DNA of 64,000 nucleotides from Hemerocallis citrina (lineage: Eukaryota; Streptophyta; Magnoliopsida; Asparagales; Asphodelaceae): NCBI GenBank assembly GCA_017893485.1, contig CM030362.1:184534175-184598174 (forward strand). The letters run 5' to 3'. Shown one piece after another: positions 53,634 to 64,000 of this stretch. Every line of letters starts with the position of its first letter. Within the stretch, counting starts at the first letter, position 1. The position numbers were made by a program, and so were the translations under genes. The notes beneath the pieces are model-generated. The model had not been told where the DNA came from. It worked only from the letters and a program-made list of their open reading frames with translations, and searched no databases.

Positions 53634-56345
53634 AGTCAAGGGTTTGTGCGATCTCTAGTTCCCCGTCATCGTACTCATCTACCTCAAATGCTCTGGCATT
53701 TCGTCCCCTCGGTCACTCTGTCGCTGTTCAAGCCTAAAAGAAAGTAAGATGCATGATTTGAGTTAGTCTACAAGAAATACTATTACATGTCTCATTAAAG
53801 TATAAGTTATTTATATTTAGCCATAACACCAAGGTCGCTGCAGCAATAGCGATGAACCAAGCATTTTTATCTCATGTCTACATCTAGCAAATTTACTGCC
53901 TATCCATAAGTTCTCATAGAACGATGAGTAGTCATTGTACCCCAGGGCTTTCAACATTTTGACCCACACCGATTTACTTCTATGACACTATGAAAAGAGG
54001 GTTCTTTGTTTTGATAGTGGTATTGCAGAAACCACGGTTGGTTACAATGTTGGATTGTGTCTTGGCCAAGTTTTCTTGCATCATTTAGCACCAGCTAGAT
54101 AAAACACGCACTTTAAGAGGAGCTTCAGCCTTCCAGATGATTGTTGACCATAGGGTCTACACCCTCTGAAGTGAATACAGTTGTGAAGAGAGTGCACCGT
54201 ATAGTTACCATTACATTCCAGCACCCTTGCTTTCCTATTTGGGCCTTGTACACAGTTCACTCCTAACTGTGAGATGAGAAGCTGGAGTTTCTTCAGTCTC
54301 AATTGTAGTGGAGTACTAAGACGGGTTTTGAAAGGAAGTTTTTATGATCCTCTTTTCCAGGTTTTGGCAAATGAGATATGTGGTTGAAGCGAGAGCTCAA
54401 ATAGGTCCGGAAATGAATCTTTAAGCAGTTGAGTCCCACACCACCTGTCCCACCAGAATTTGATGGACAAGCCATTACCGATAAATAAAGTGATGCATTT
54501 GTCAAACATTCATGCACTTTGGAAACCCCCTCCAAAACCATGACACTCTTGGTCCTCTGTATCCGTAAGCTCTCGTGCCTTTCCATTGAAGATATGATTG
54601 AACATATCTTGCCAAAATTCTCCATTCGGGTGTAAGACTTTCCACCACCATTTTTCCAGGAGGGCTAGATTTATATCTCTGAGATCAATTATTTTTAGCC
54701 ATCCGTCCGCCTTCCGCATGCATGCCGTCTCCCATTTAAAAAAATGGTATCCCCCCGATTGGTCTCTCTCATTTCCACAGAAAGCATTTACGAATTCGGT
54801 CAGTCATTTGAATTACCCATTGTGGCATTTCAATGAAGGACAAATAGTATGTTGGAAGGTTTGATAGAACCGAGTTAATGAGTGTGACTTTACCTCCTAG
54901 AGATAAGATTTTCCTTTCTAAACCAGTAAATCTAGCTTCTACTTGGTCAATAGTCGGTAGACAATATGCCTTTTTAAGTTCCTTGGGCCTAAGTGGGAGT
55001 CCTAGGTATTTGATTGGGAAGTTGTCAAGTTTGCAATTCAGGGTGGTGGCATGTTCACTCGCATCCTCCACTGACATAGTAATTGGAATGAGGGAGCTTT
55101 TGTGGAAGTTAACTCGTAACCCGATGCATTAAAGCAGTATAAAGCTCCTTTGAAGGCGATGGTTTCGCCTAGGTTTCCATTGCCAAATAAAAGGGTGTCA
55201 TCCGTGTATTGGAGGGTTGTAAACTGTTGTCCTCCCCTACCCGTGGCTATTGGATTACTCTAGTCTGTCCTCGTGCAATTGTCCATCATAGACTTGAGAA
55301 CGTTTTCGACGATAGTGAATAGGAGTGGGGAGAGTGGGTCACCTTGTCTAAGTCCTCTTCTACAAGAGAAAGGTCTGCTTGACGTACCATTGAGCATAAT
55401 GGCTGCTTTACTAGTTGTGAGGCAGCGACGGATCTATTTGATCCATCTTTGCCCAATACCCTTACCCTTAAGCACTTCCAAAACACATACCCACTTGACC
55501 AAGTCGTATGCCTTCTCAAAGTCTAGTTTAAGGAAGTAGCTCCTGGAGTTAGACATGTGACATTGGTGAATGACCTCTTCTGAGTAGCAACGGAGTCCAA
55601 TGCACCTCCCTTATATGAAGCCGGTCTGTTCTTTACAAACTAGACTATCCATTACCCCTCCCAATCAATTAGTTAGGATATTGGTAATGATTTTAATTGA
55701 GCAGTTAAGAACACTGAAGGGCATGCAGTCACCAATTTTTTTGGAGTCATGTTTCTTTGGGATTAGCACTACTTCCGCAAAGTTCATCCGCCCGAGCTTT
55801 GACCTATGGTCAAAGAATTCTCCTATGAATACCAAAAGGTTATCTTTGATTTCCTCCCAGAAAATAAGATAGAAGAACATTCAGGAAACCGTTAGGTCTT
55901 GGTGCTTTCTCCCTTCCTAATTGTGTGACTACTTCTTTCACCTCATTATCACTAAAAGTGTTCTCGAAGGAAGACAATGCATTAGTGAGGTCATCGTTAC
56001 AATCTTTGCCAGAATTTACCTCTTATTAGTATTTTGAAGTCCTCTTTTCTCCCGAAAAGGTTTTGGTAGTGTGATTGAAATACATATCTGACCATTTCTT
56101 CCTTCTGGATAACCCCATTTTTAGTGTCTACTGAGATTAGGTTCGATCTTCAATAAGCGTTGGCTACTCGATGAAAGACTACTGTGTTAGCAACTCCCTC
56201 CTTAAGCCACATTATTTTAGATCATTGTTGCTATTTGATTTCTTCCAATTTGTAGAGCTTGGCAATATCTTCCCTTAGTTGGAGCAGTCGGTAACGCTTA
56301 TCTTGCGTGAGATCTCTCGTTTCCTCCAACCTTCTATCACGCACC
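53634..56345 (-). pseudogene. LINE-2 ORF2, reverse transcriptase and C-terminal part
   Basis: Read on the minus strand from 56345. Preserved pieces: FFDHRSKLGRMNFAEVVLIP (55810), RSRSYFLKL-type FEKAYD region near 55520, VNSVLSNLPTYYLSFIEMPQ-like segment at 54890-54850, MRKADGWLKIIDLRDINLAL (54719) and the zf-RVT-proximal part near 54081. The frame is broken many times. The coding end (ttgactga) lies at 53632-53640, next to the LTR-like insertion. The active-site region near 55200 corresponds to LINE-1 YTDD. Inactive. Confidence 0.8.
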
Positions 56346-56349
56346 GCTT

Positions 56350-59300
56350 CCCAATATACGAAATCATGGGCACACAACTAAGGCCCAACGAATGATTCAA
56401 GCTTTCCAACTTACATTATCTATAAGTTGTATAGTCATAATCTCAACAATAAAGCATATCCACCTTTGTAATAATAATGATCACATGAACAGAAATAGAA
56501 ATAACTCTACATGAATAACCATTATCTGATATACATAAACTTCGGGTCAAAATGCCTGAGAACAGAATAAATTGAAAGAAATGCAATGCAAAAAATAGTT
56601 CGCTACGGCTAGCTAGATAAAGTAGTGACAAAGAAATAAGATAACACAAGCAACTCATCCTGGCCGTCTAGAAAATCTGCTCTTCAAGTTCCTCCGGTAT
56701 CTCATAATCTGTACCTGTATAAACGTCATCTGAGGTGACAGGTGTCTGTTAGAGCAAACTTAGGACAATAAGTAGCATCAAACAGTACGATAGGAAAACA
56801 ATAAAATATAACATGGAAAAAGTCAAGGTATATTAATGTAGGTACTGAAACGGTATGATCATGTACAATGCAATGTCTACATGGTGACTGCAAGAAAATT
56901 AAATCATGATTGTAAAGTATAATCAATCGGTAATTGATAATGCATTGATCGGTAATCAATAGTCGGTATCTGTATCAATAATCAGTAATCGGTAATACAG
57001 TGATCAGTATTCAGTAGTCAATATCTGTATCAATAATCAGTAATCAGTATCTGTGTCAATGATCAGTGTCAACCGTATAATCTCGGTCTGTCAATTTTTA
57101 TGAACCTATGTAATGTACTCAATCCTGTGTCACATACCATAGGTTTGAGTGAATAGTGAAGTTTACAGGATCATATACTCGTGTCTTCTAGTGACCATAA
57201 TTGATAATCAGTAATCAGTAATCAGTAATCCGTAATACGGAAAACACGGCCCCCCTTCTGAGTACACTCTCCTATATTATTTGCTACTAGGTCGTACTCT
57301 TTATAACCCCGACTTGTTATTCTTTTTTTTTTATAGTTAATCATGAATATGCGGTCTGTGCAATGCGTGGTGGGAACGATATTATCAGGGGCGGTGATCA
57401 AGAGAATATCAAGATATAAATGCAATACATGATCTATAGGAAATCTATCAACCTACTATGTCGGTTCAAGTCATTAACATAAAAATAGTAATATATATAG
57501 TCAAGGGACACCAAATACAAATCTGGACAGCAGTACATGTCAACATGAAAACTTACTTTCCCGTTGCTACGGGAAAGAAAAACTAATTTCGTAAGATGTT
57601 CTAGAAAGTAGGCTCTCTTCTGTATCCAATGCTTGCTCACTCGAAGAATTCTAAATTTAGTAGCTATGCCTACAAATCTATTCTTTACAAGTCCAGTGCA
57701 CAGGTAGCAAGTTAGTATTATATTATGCCGCTTATAAATCTATTGCAATACCATTATCAATTCTTACAAAAATTATAATCTAATCCCTAATGATGTCAAA
57801 TAATACTCAGATTTTTCTTAGATCAAAATTCCCCACAAGAGTTTATCATTTCATGTGATTTACCGGGACAATACTAGCAATTTGGAAATTTAGATGCACT
57901 TGCACTAAATCCTAAATATCTCACAAACTACAACTCAGTTTGCGAAACCGTAAAAAAATACTGGATTCTACACTTGAAAATCTACATAATATTAATTCTA
58001 AGTTGGCTACAAGAAACTTGGTCTAACCTTAGTTCAAAACTAGTCATGTTGCAAGGTATAAAATCTGAATAAACATGTCTAGGAGCAAAATCATTATTCA
58101 CAAACATGGATTTATAATGTTCTAAACATGCAACAATATAAATATTCTAAGATAAATTCTATTGCATGGTATCCATCTAGATTCGTGCTTATAAGCTTGT
58201 GTATGCAATATGATAATCATGGAAAGAACGATTGTAGAGATTTTGTACAAATCCAATTTAGGAGAAAATCAATAAGGAACGATCCAACATAAGAATATAC
58301 CACTCGGTTCATGATTCAAATAGATTAACATGGTACGAAAAGAACTAGAATTCGACAATACGATGGTTTGGACAATCAATGAATAACTACTTGCTATGAG
58401 TCAAGAAAAAGAACACTTGTCTTGTTCCGATGAAACCTTCGTGCGTGTAGAACTCCACGCATTAATTGTGCTCCGATTCGTGCTCGGCTTCTGGCAAGAG
58501 GGGGAAAACAACTAAGGCAGGAAGGACAACAAGGTGTCGGGTTGGAGATAGTGTTTTGTTGTCGGGTATTGATAATGGAGTTTCAGGATGGGTGAAAGCA
58601 GGGTGTTCGGGTTTGAATGATGTAGGTGGGATTGAAGATGATATGGAGTTCGGGTTTTAGTGGATGTCAGGATTGGAAGATGGAGATCAGGGTTGATGGG
58701 TTCGGGTTTGGAGATGGCAGCAAGGAGTGGGGTTCGGGTGTGAAGAGGAGTGGGGTGGAGGTGGTTGTTGGGTTGGTGGAGAGGATTGAGGTGGAGGTGG
58801 CTGTTCGAGATGGAGGCAGTTTGTGGCTGTTGGGTGAGTTTGGGATGAAGATGAGGGTGATTAGGAAAAGAGATGAAGTGATGTGGAGGTGGCTGTGGCT
58901 GGTTGAGATTGAAAGGGGTTCGGGTTTAAGGTGTGGAAGGAGTTGGTGATGGAGAAGGTGGCAATGAGATGAGCTGGAGTTCAGGATTGGAGATGGAAGA
59001 TGTTGGAGTTTGAATGGAGGTGGAGTTGATTAAATTGAACATGAGAGAGGTCAGGAATGGGATGATGGAGAAGGTGGTAATGAGGTTCGGGATGAAGATG
59101 GAGTTCGAGATTGATGAGTATGAATGGAGGAGATGGAGTTGGGTTTTAAAATGAAGATGAGGATGGCTGTTTGGGAATTGAAGAGAATTAATGATGGTGA
59201 TTAGGTATGGAGACAGTGGTGGTTAGTGATGATGATGGTGGTCAGGGAAGGAGATTGGGAGATGGAGGTGATTAGGAATAATATAGGCAATAAGGAGGGG

Positions 59301-59590
59301 GAGGCCGGCTGATTAGGTTAGTGGGTAGTTAGGAGAGTGGAGTGGGTTAGTGAAGGGCTATGCTCATCTTAGGTTAGGTTTTAAGAATTGGAGGGTTGAG
59401 ATTAAATCACAATTTTACTTAATAATTTAGAATGGGCTGAGCTAAAGGATTTGAGCTTTCACATAATTTAATAAATAACTAGATAGTATAGTGCATGTAA
59501 ATGAGTTCAAAAGAAAGAGAAAAAAAATATTGTTAACTGAAATAAAAGAAATACATACGAAATACGTACAGATGAATCAGAGGGTTACAT
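56350..59590 (-). mobile_element. Long solo-LTR-like element (copy S2), inserted in LINE-2
   Basis: Interrupts LINE-2 between GIDALE and the YWEAVRD segment. Left end near 'atgggcacacaactaagg' (56367) and right end 'gagggttaca' (59580-59589), so on the minus strand it starts TGTAACCC. It is related to S1 at 14585-25118. No protein domain; frames at 58466-58949 are in a G-rich stretch that is the leader on the minus strand. A target duplication was not found, so the ends are good to about 20 bp. Confidence 0.62.
56935..57075 (+). repeat. Degenerate (atcagtaatc)n-type simple sequence
   Basis: Many close copies of atcagtaatc/atcggtaatc and gtatctgtatcaata. The matching place in S1 (about 15100-15215) carries similar ataatcaataatc sequence. 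Confidence 0.75.
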
Positions 59591-60480
59591 TTCCAGCGCA
59601 TCAATACCTTATAAAAGGACTTCCTTCAATCTCCAGATGGATGCGAATCTAGTATAGTTCAATTTTCGTAGCTTGTTCTTGAGTTGACAGATTTTTTCGC
59701 ACCACACTGCTGCCGCTTCAGTTCCCCTCGTGGGTAGTGCCCAATTCTCCCATATGATGTGATGAAAATGCTTGAATCTCTGACCACACCTTTTCGAATT
59801 TGAATTTCCTTGGTTTCCTAGAGTTCGTTTTCCCGGTTGACAAAGCAATGGGGACATGATCGGATGTGGGCTTAGGGAGTGTCTGGGTGCTAAATACTGG
59901 GATTTTGATTTCCCAATCAAGTGAAACCAATTTTTTGTCAAGTTTGGCCTGGATGAGTGACATTTGCATATTTGACCAAGTGAACAACCTATATGAAATC
60001 GATATGTCTACCAACTCCAGATTAATGATCACTTTATTGAACTCCTCCCTATCTGCATTGCTAGAGCCTCTCCCACAATGTTCAAAGGAAAATGTGTAAT
60101 GTTGAAATCCCTCCAATCAGCCAGAGGGTGCCCCATTGTGTTTGGATTGAATGGAGCTCTGTCTAGAATGCCGTACTGGATGATGCTTGATTAAGTCTAT
60201 ATACCATCATAACTATTTGCATCGAATTATCGGATATCTTTTTACACAGCCGATTATGAGAATTCCCCATGTAGTTCATCAATGCATTTAAACACGTCTA
60301 TGTGGAATACAATAGCAATACCCCCAGATGCTTCGATGTAAGGGTTGAGTCTCCACTCCTTGATCTGGTTCCCTCCAATTCTGTTGAGTCTGGTTGCATT
60401 GGCAAGTTTGGTTTCCTGAAGACCCACAATGTCGGCTTTGGACATATTAATAACGTCCCTAACCATATCTCTTTTCCCTC
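59590..60480 (-). pseudogene. LINE-2 ORF2, endonuclease part
   Basis: Begins near 60480 with KRDMVRDVINMSKADIVGLQ and ETKLANATRLNRIGGN, then SGGIAIVFHIDVFKCID. Further on: SSNADREEFNKVIINLELVD, LFTWSNMQMSLIQAKLDKKL and TSDHVPIAL, the usual SDH box of L1 endonucleases. The GGDFN box is damaged. It breaks off at GIDALE (59590-59600), at the border of the LTR-like insertion; LINE-1 has GIDELE at the same point. Confidence 0.82.
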
Positions 60481-60667
60481 GTCTCCTCAGAACCCTAAAA
60501 TTCTAGAGTAACTAACTCATTATTAACATTCTGGGGGGTACGTTCACAGCTCACCTAAATTGTTTCTATCGAGATCCCAACCCCTAATTTTGTTAAGGAG
60601 GAAAGATAGATGATCTTTATCTACTCCCTCAAAGCCACATGTTTTGGATAGTTTGATAACATCACTA

Positions 60668-61760
60668 TGTTAGCGTTCCGATCAACACCACATCAGGATT
60701 TTGTTTTTAATGGTAAGAGAAAAATAATCACAACACAATTGACACAAAATTTTATGTGGAAAACCCAAAACAGGAAAAACCACGGGTTGATCTCGGAGCT
60801 CGGAGGGGCTTCACTATGTTGGAATCAACAAAGGGGTACAAAACAAATAATACACCCGACTATGTCAACTTCCAATGTACACAACTCAATACACCCACCT
60901 CCAACAACAACTCAACGTAAGAGTTCTCTTCAAATAAAAACTAGATACTCTCCTTCACTCACACTCTCCTTCATTCAATAAGTAAACACAACACTCATCT
61001 ACGATCAAGAAGAGCTTATGAGACTTCTTGATTCCCCTCAACTAGTAGCATGTCTATTTATAAGCTTAAGTGAACCCTCTAGATCTTTCTCATCATCGTC
61101 CCATGTTCATGAATGCATAGGTTCTCTTGGAATTCCACAAATCTAACCAAAGAATCACAACTCTTTATATTCTTCATGCATTTAGAATGTGAACGAGAAT
61201 GATACTTTGATTGACTATAACTCCTTCAGTGGTGCTCCGATTTGAGTGATTCAAAGCTTGGCATGCACCTGGTCTAACCCTCTATAACTTCTGTGTAGAA
61301 GTCCGAGCCTAATAAAGAATGCATCATGCTCGAAACGTCCATTCAAAGTAATACTTGTCACATAAAACTGTAGCTTGACTGGGTTGGAAATCGAGCTGCC
61401 AACCACCAACAATCTACACCTTGGTGAGATATTCAACTCACCTCCATGTACCTCTGGTGGCTAGGGTGCACTTATCAACTAACAAGTCTTCATATTTAGC
61501 AAGCTCAGGCAATGCTTGAACTTCTCTACTGCAACTGGTTTAGTGAGGAAGTCGGATGCATTCACGTCCGTGTGAATATTCTTCACCTTGACTTCTCCTG
61601 TGTTGATCTAATATTGAATCCAATGATAGCGGACTTCAATGTATTTTGTCCTTGCATGAAATACCTAATTCTTTGCAAGATAAATAGCATTTTGGCTGTC
61701 ACAATTAACTGCATTGCTCCATTACTCTCCAATGTACCAGGAGTCGGGTAAGCTGGAAGG
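60668..61760 (-). mobile_element. Ty1/copia 3' end: LTR plus RNase H fragment
   Basis: On the minus strand an RNase H end (61760-61480) is followed by non-coding sequence and an LTR at 61411-60668 (plus-strand ends TGTTAGCG and CACCAACA, 744 bp). LINE-2 starts directly to the left, so the element landed in LINE-2. RT, integrase, gag and the 5' LTR should lie to the right but are absent, so the element is truncated. It is a different family from the copia at 28057-31107. Confidence 0.75.
61480..61760 (-). pseudogene. Copia RNase H C-terminal fragment
   Basis: On the minus strand one frame reads CDSQNAIYLAKN, stop, VFHARTKYIEVRYHWI and, further on, KVKNIHTDVNASDFLTKPV and EKFKHCLSLLNM. This is the end of a copia RNase H (CDSQSAI, H-x-RTKHI, and the TKP motif). 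A TAG falls after LAKN, and another stop precedes the KVKN part. Not functional. Confidence 0.85.
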
Positions 61761-62640
61761 TCACCGGAACAAAATTCGGAGCAGGCACCAAGTTTAAGAC
61801 TTCCAAATTGGGTCGTGTTTTCCACCAAGTCTTCCTCAACATTGGACTCCCCCTTTATATAAGGGTCGTCATCTTCTAAGTTCAAGTATTCTCCCTCCTC
61901 TTTCTCATCTTCTTCTAGATTGGATACATTTGGTGTCGGTGTGTGTATGGTAGAAGAGTGGAAGGTTGTCTTGTGCCCCTTCGAAAAAGAAACAAAAATA
62001 GAAGAAGCGAACATGCATTTCATATTGGATCCCTTCAAAGTCCCATAAGAGCACTTCCACCCATTGCCTGTTGCCCTGGCAATGGGTTGGCCCCGCACAT
62101 ATGAAGAAACAAAAAAAAAAAAAATCCAACCCCATTGCTAACCTAATGCCCGGGCAAACGGTGGGACCCAAGCTGCATGGGCTTGAATCTGGGCAGCCCG
62201 AGCCCGAATGCATGCTCAGGGGTAGGGCACTGTTAACGTGGGCCCCACCATCACTCAACAGGTCTATTTTATCTTTTTTGGAAAATTTGCAATTAAAAAA
62301 AATTATATAAAGGCTTAAAAACAGGCTCTTTTGTGAAATTTTTTTTATCTAAAAGATTCTTAAAAAATCCAGAAAAAAGGAAAAACCTAAAATTTGCCTA
62401 TAAATATTTCGATCTTGTTCACGGCTCTACACTATCCATTAAGTACAAATATATCAAGCAAAAAAAACATCAAGCAAGAAACTTGCTTGACTTATCTATA
62501 GAAAGTTGTTTAAAGAATCACCATCTAGGTTTTGAAAATTTTGCAGAAATGCCCCTGTTTTTGAAAATAATTAGCGAACTGCCCTTGTTTCGAAAACATT
62601 TAGCCATCTGCCCTTGTCTGTGACACGTCAGCAACAAACG
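61761..62640. other. Unassigned stretch
   Basis: The minus strand has an acidic frame (LEEDEKEEGEYLNLEDDD, near 61930-61870) without recognisable domain; it might be a linker piece of the truncated copia. The rest is AT-rich. A poly-A run of 14-15 lies at 62109-62123. No supported gene. Confidence 0.35.
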
Positions 62641-62642
62641 TG

Positions 62643-62876
62643 ATTGGGAATCACGGCATCAGTTATTTTGATGCCGTGTTTCCCAATAACGGCATCTGTA
62701 TATGAAAAAATTACCATGCCGTTATTCCCAATAACGGCATTGGTTATTTTTTCAAATAGAACTATATTGTATCAATCTTGTCTCGAGATTGGAAAGCAAA
62801 AAAGGAATGAACTGATGCCGTTATTCTGGAGAACGGCATAGTTTGTACTGATGCCGTTTTTCAGAATAACGGCATC
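62643..62876. repeat. Cluster of four imperfect palindromes with ATGCCGTT/AACGGCAT arms
   Basis: Palindromes at about 62645-62686 (ttgggaatcacggcatc with gatgccgtgtttcccaa), 62716-62740 (atgccgttattcccaataacggcat, 25 bp), 62815-62839 and 62850-62876. Each could form a hairpin, and neighbouring arms can pair with each other. They lie 360-590 bp upstream of the right-edge reading frame. Confidence 0.9.
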
Positions 62877-63133
62877 AGTTATTTACTTTTTGCACAAATC
62901 CCTATAAGCGTAACCCCCTTTCTTCTCCCCTATTCTTCCCCTTCTGATTTGTAAAACGCATCTCTCTCACATCACCCCTTTTACCCACAAACCCTAGATC
63001 TCATAATCAAAAATTTTCAACCATTTGAGTCCTATAAAATTCCATACATCCTAATTCCTCACTCCCACTCTCATTTTCAGTCTTCCTCGTCAACGAAAAC
63101 CTTACCGGTGGTTTTTTTGGTATCATTTGAAAG

Positions 63134-63230
63134 GTATTATCATACTAACCTTATGTTTGATTTTTATTTCAAAGATTCGTCACATTTTGAGTAGTGAATG
63201 ATTTGAATATGTTTTAATTTTTATGCATAG
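63134..63230 (+). other. Probable 5' UTR intron of the right-edge gene
   Basis: Donor ttgaaag|gtatta and acceptor ttatgcatag|gtATGG, giving 97 bp of AT-rich sequence. The splice would place the start codon two bases after the junction. Inferred from splice consensus only. Confidence 0.5.
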
Positions 63231-63232
63231 GT

Positions 63233-64000
63233 ATGGAATTTGATATCCCTATATGGTTATATTTTGGGGGTGAAGTTATTAAGGATCCAAAAATTGGATA
63301 TTCTTATAGTGACGTCGATCCTGTAATGATTTGGGCTACCCCCAATTTTGGTTACTCAGAATTAACAGATAAGATATATGAAGTAACCAAATGGGACAGA
63401 AGTGAAATGACTCTGAGTTTGAGAGCCCGTTATTCTGCTGGTAAAGGGGATGGGCAGTACTTCATGTTGGTATCCATAGACAGTGACAGTTCTCTGAGGT
63501 CTGTCCTGCTTAGGACACTTCATCCAAGTTGTGGTTGGAATATAGTTGAGTTATATATTGATCAAACGAGGCTTCCAAATTCTACAAGAGTTGTTATCGA
63601 CGGTCCAAGGCCAACTGGGATTCTGAGACCATCTGAAGAGTCACACGCAAGGATTTCTAATACTGTTGGAGATACTAGCACAACTCCAACGGAACCTGTT
63701 TCCTCCGAATACGAGCCGCTACATCCGACCCCATTGCCACAAAATTTTTTGGTAGCTGGCATTGCTTTGACAGACTTTGATAACGCCGTTGTAAATAACG
63801 ACTTGGTAGAAGAGGAAGAAGATGAGGTACGCGGTCTCGAGGATGATCATGAGGAGATCGCCCTTGAAGCTCCAGTTGTTGCTGCCAATGTTCAAGTGCC
63901 GGTTGTTGATGCCAATGTTCATGTGCCGGTTACCAATGCCCGCGTGTTGCCAAGTCAGGACACAGGTCCAGCTATGCGTGGATCGCAGTCAAGTGAATGG
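63233..64000 (+). CDS. Probable MULE (Mutator-like) transposase N-terminus, partial, open to the window edge
   Basis: ATG at 63233 opens a frame of 256 codons with no stop up to base 64000. It begins MEFDIPIWLYFGGEVIKDPK. The first ~110 residues (YFGGEVIKDP...YEVTKWDRSEMTLSLRARY...WNIVELYID) resemble the PB1-like N-terminal part of plant MuDR-type transposases, which begin with a 'GG...DP' strand. Then come a Ser/Thr/Pro-rich stretch, an acidic run (EEEEDEVRGLEDDHEE) and a short repeat (VPVVDANVHVPV). In such proteins a Mut DNA-binding domain, MULE catalytic domain and SWIM finger follow; all would lie outside the window. A host gene derived from a MULE is the main alternative. Confidence 0.6.
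   Translation, partial: MEFDIPIWLYFGGEVIKDPKIGYSYSDVDPVMIWATPNFGYSELTDKIYEVTKWDRSEMTLSLRARYSAGKGDGQYFMLVSIDSDSSLRSVLLRTLHPSCGWNIVELYIDQTRLPNSTRVVIDGPRPTGILRPSEESHARISNTVGDTSTTPTEPVSSEYEPLHPTPLPQNFLVAGIALTDFDNAVVNNDLVEEEEDEVRGLEDDHEEIALEAPVVAANVQVPVVDANVHVPVTNARVLPSQDTGPAMRGSQSSEW

Larger units (their letters stand above)
49930..60667 (-). mobile_element. Second L1-type LINE (LINE-2), fragmented by insertions
   Basis: Pieces on the minus strand align in order with LINE-1. ORF1 end at about 60667-60520 (aaaattaggggttggga shared with LINE-1 near 34622). Endonuclease at 60480-59590, RT and 3' coding at 56345-53634, 3' UTR with an A-rich tail at 50152-49930. The gaps are filled by two LTR-like elements (50158-53628 and ~56350-59590). 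The 5' end is cut exactly where a copia LTR begins (60668). Its own length without the insertions is about 4 kb. Confidence 0.85.

Noticed and set aside
58466..58949. Two plus-strand frames rich in Gly and Val
   Set aside because: Same situation in the sibling element S2; translation of a G-rich repeat-like leader.
61985..62330. Another Tourist-like MITE starting gagcacttccaccc
   Set aside because: No matching inverted end and no target duplication found downstream.

Overview
The window is nuclear DNA of a flowering plant, probably a eudicot. The evidence is one intron-rich plant gene with GT/AG introns, plus a dense, layered set of plant transposable elements: hAT, Ty1/copia, Ty3/gypsy, L1-type LINE, MITEs and a probable MULE. 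Nothing bacterial, organellar or CRISPR-like was seen.

The one recognisable host gene is the 3' three quarters of a SECRET AGENT (SEC)-type protein O-GlcNAc transferase on the + strand. Twenty-one exons between 4202 and 26546 join to 2193 nt (730 codons plus stop) with no frameshift or internal stop. They encode about seven TPR repeats, then the GT41 catalytic region. The N-terminal exons are not in the window. Two introns are greatly enlarged: 4431-10219 carries a hAT element, and 14339-25644 carries a long LTR-like element that is itself split by a hAT, which is split again by a second hAT.

Layout: 2-1180, 3' end of a Ty3/gypsy element (integrase tail and chromodomain-like end, then LTR-like sequence). 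2890-3746, a Tourist-like MITE and a 309-bp-period duplication. 4202-26546, SEC with intronic insertions. 26547-28056, SEC 3' region. 28057-31107, a complete but non-autonomous Ty1/copia element (minus). 31239-38689, a near full-length L1 LINE with a 17-bp target duplication (plus). 39283-49426, a large Ty3/gypsy-like element with gag and a protease remnant, no RT or integrase, an intron-containing antisense gene, and about 2.4 kb of 74-bp tandem repeats. 49930-60667, a second L1 (minus) broken by two LTR-like insertions and cut at its 5' end by a copia LTR. 60668-61760, copia 3' end. 62640-64000, a cluster of AACGGCAT palindromes followed by an open 256-codon reading frame that runs off the window and looks like the N-terminus of a MULE transposase.

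Only SEC and possibly the right-edge MULE frame look intact. The other coding remnants carry stops or frameshifts. The nesting gives a relative order of insertion: LTR element, then outer hAT, then inner hAT in the SEC intron; and LINE-2, then three later insertions on the right.
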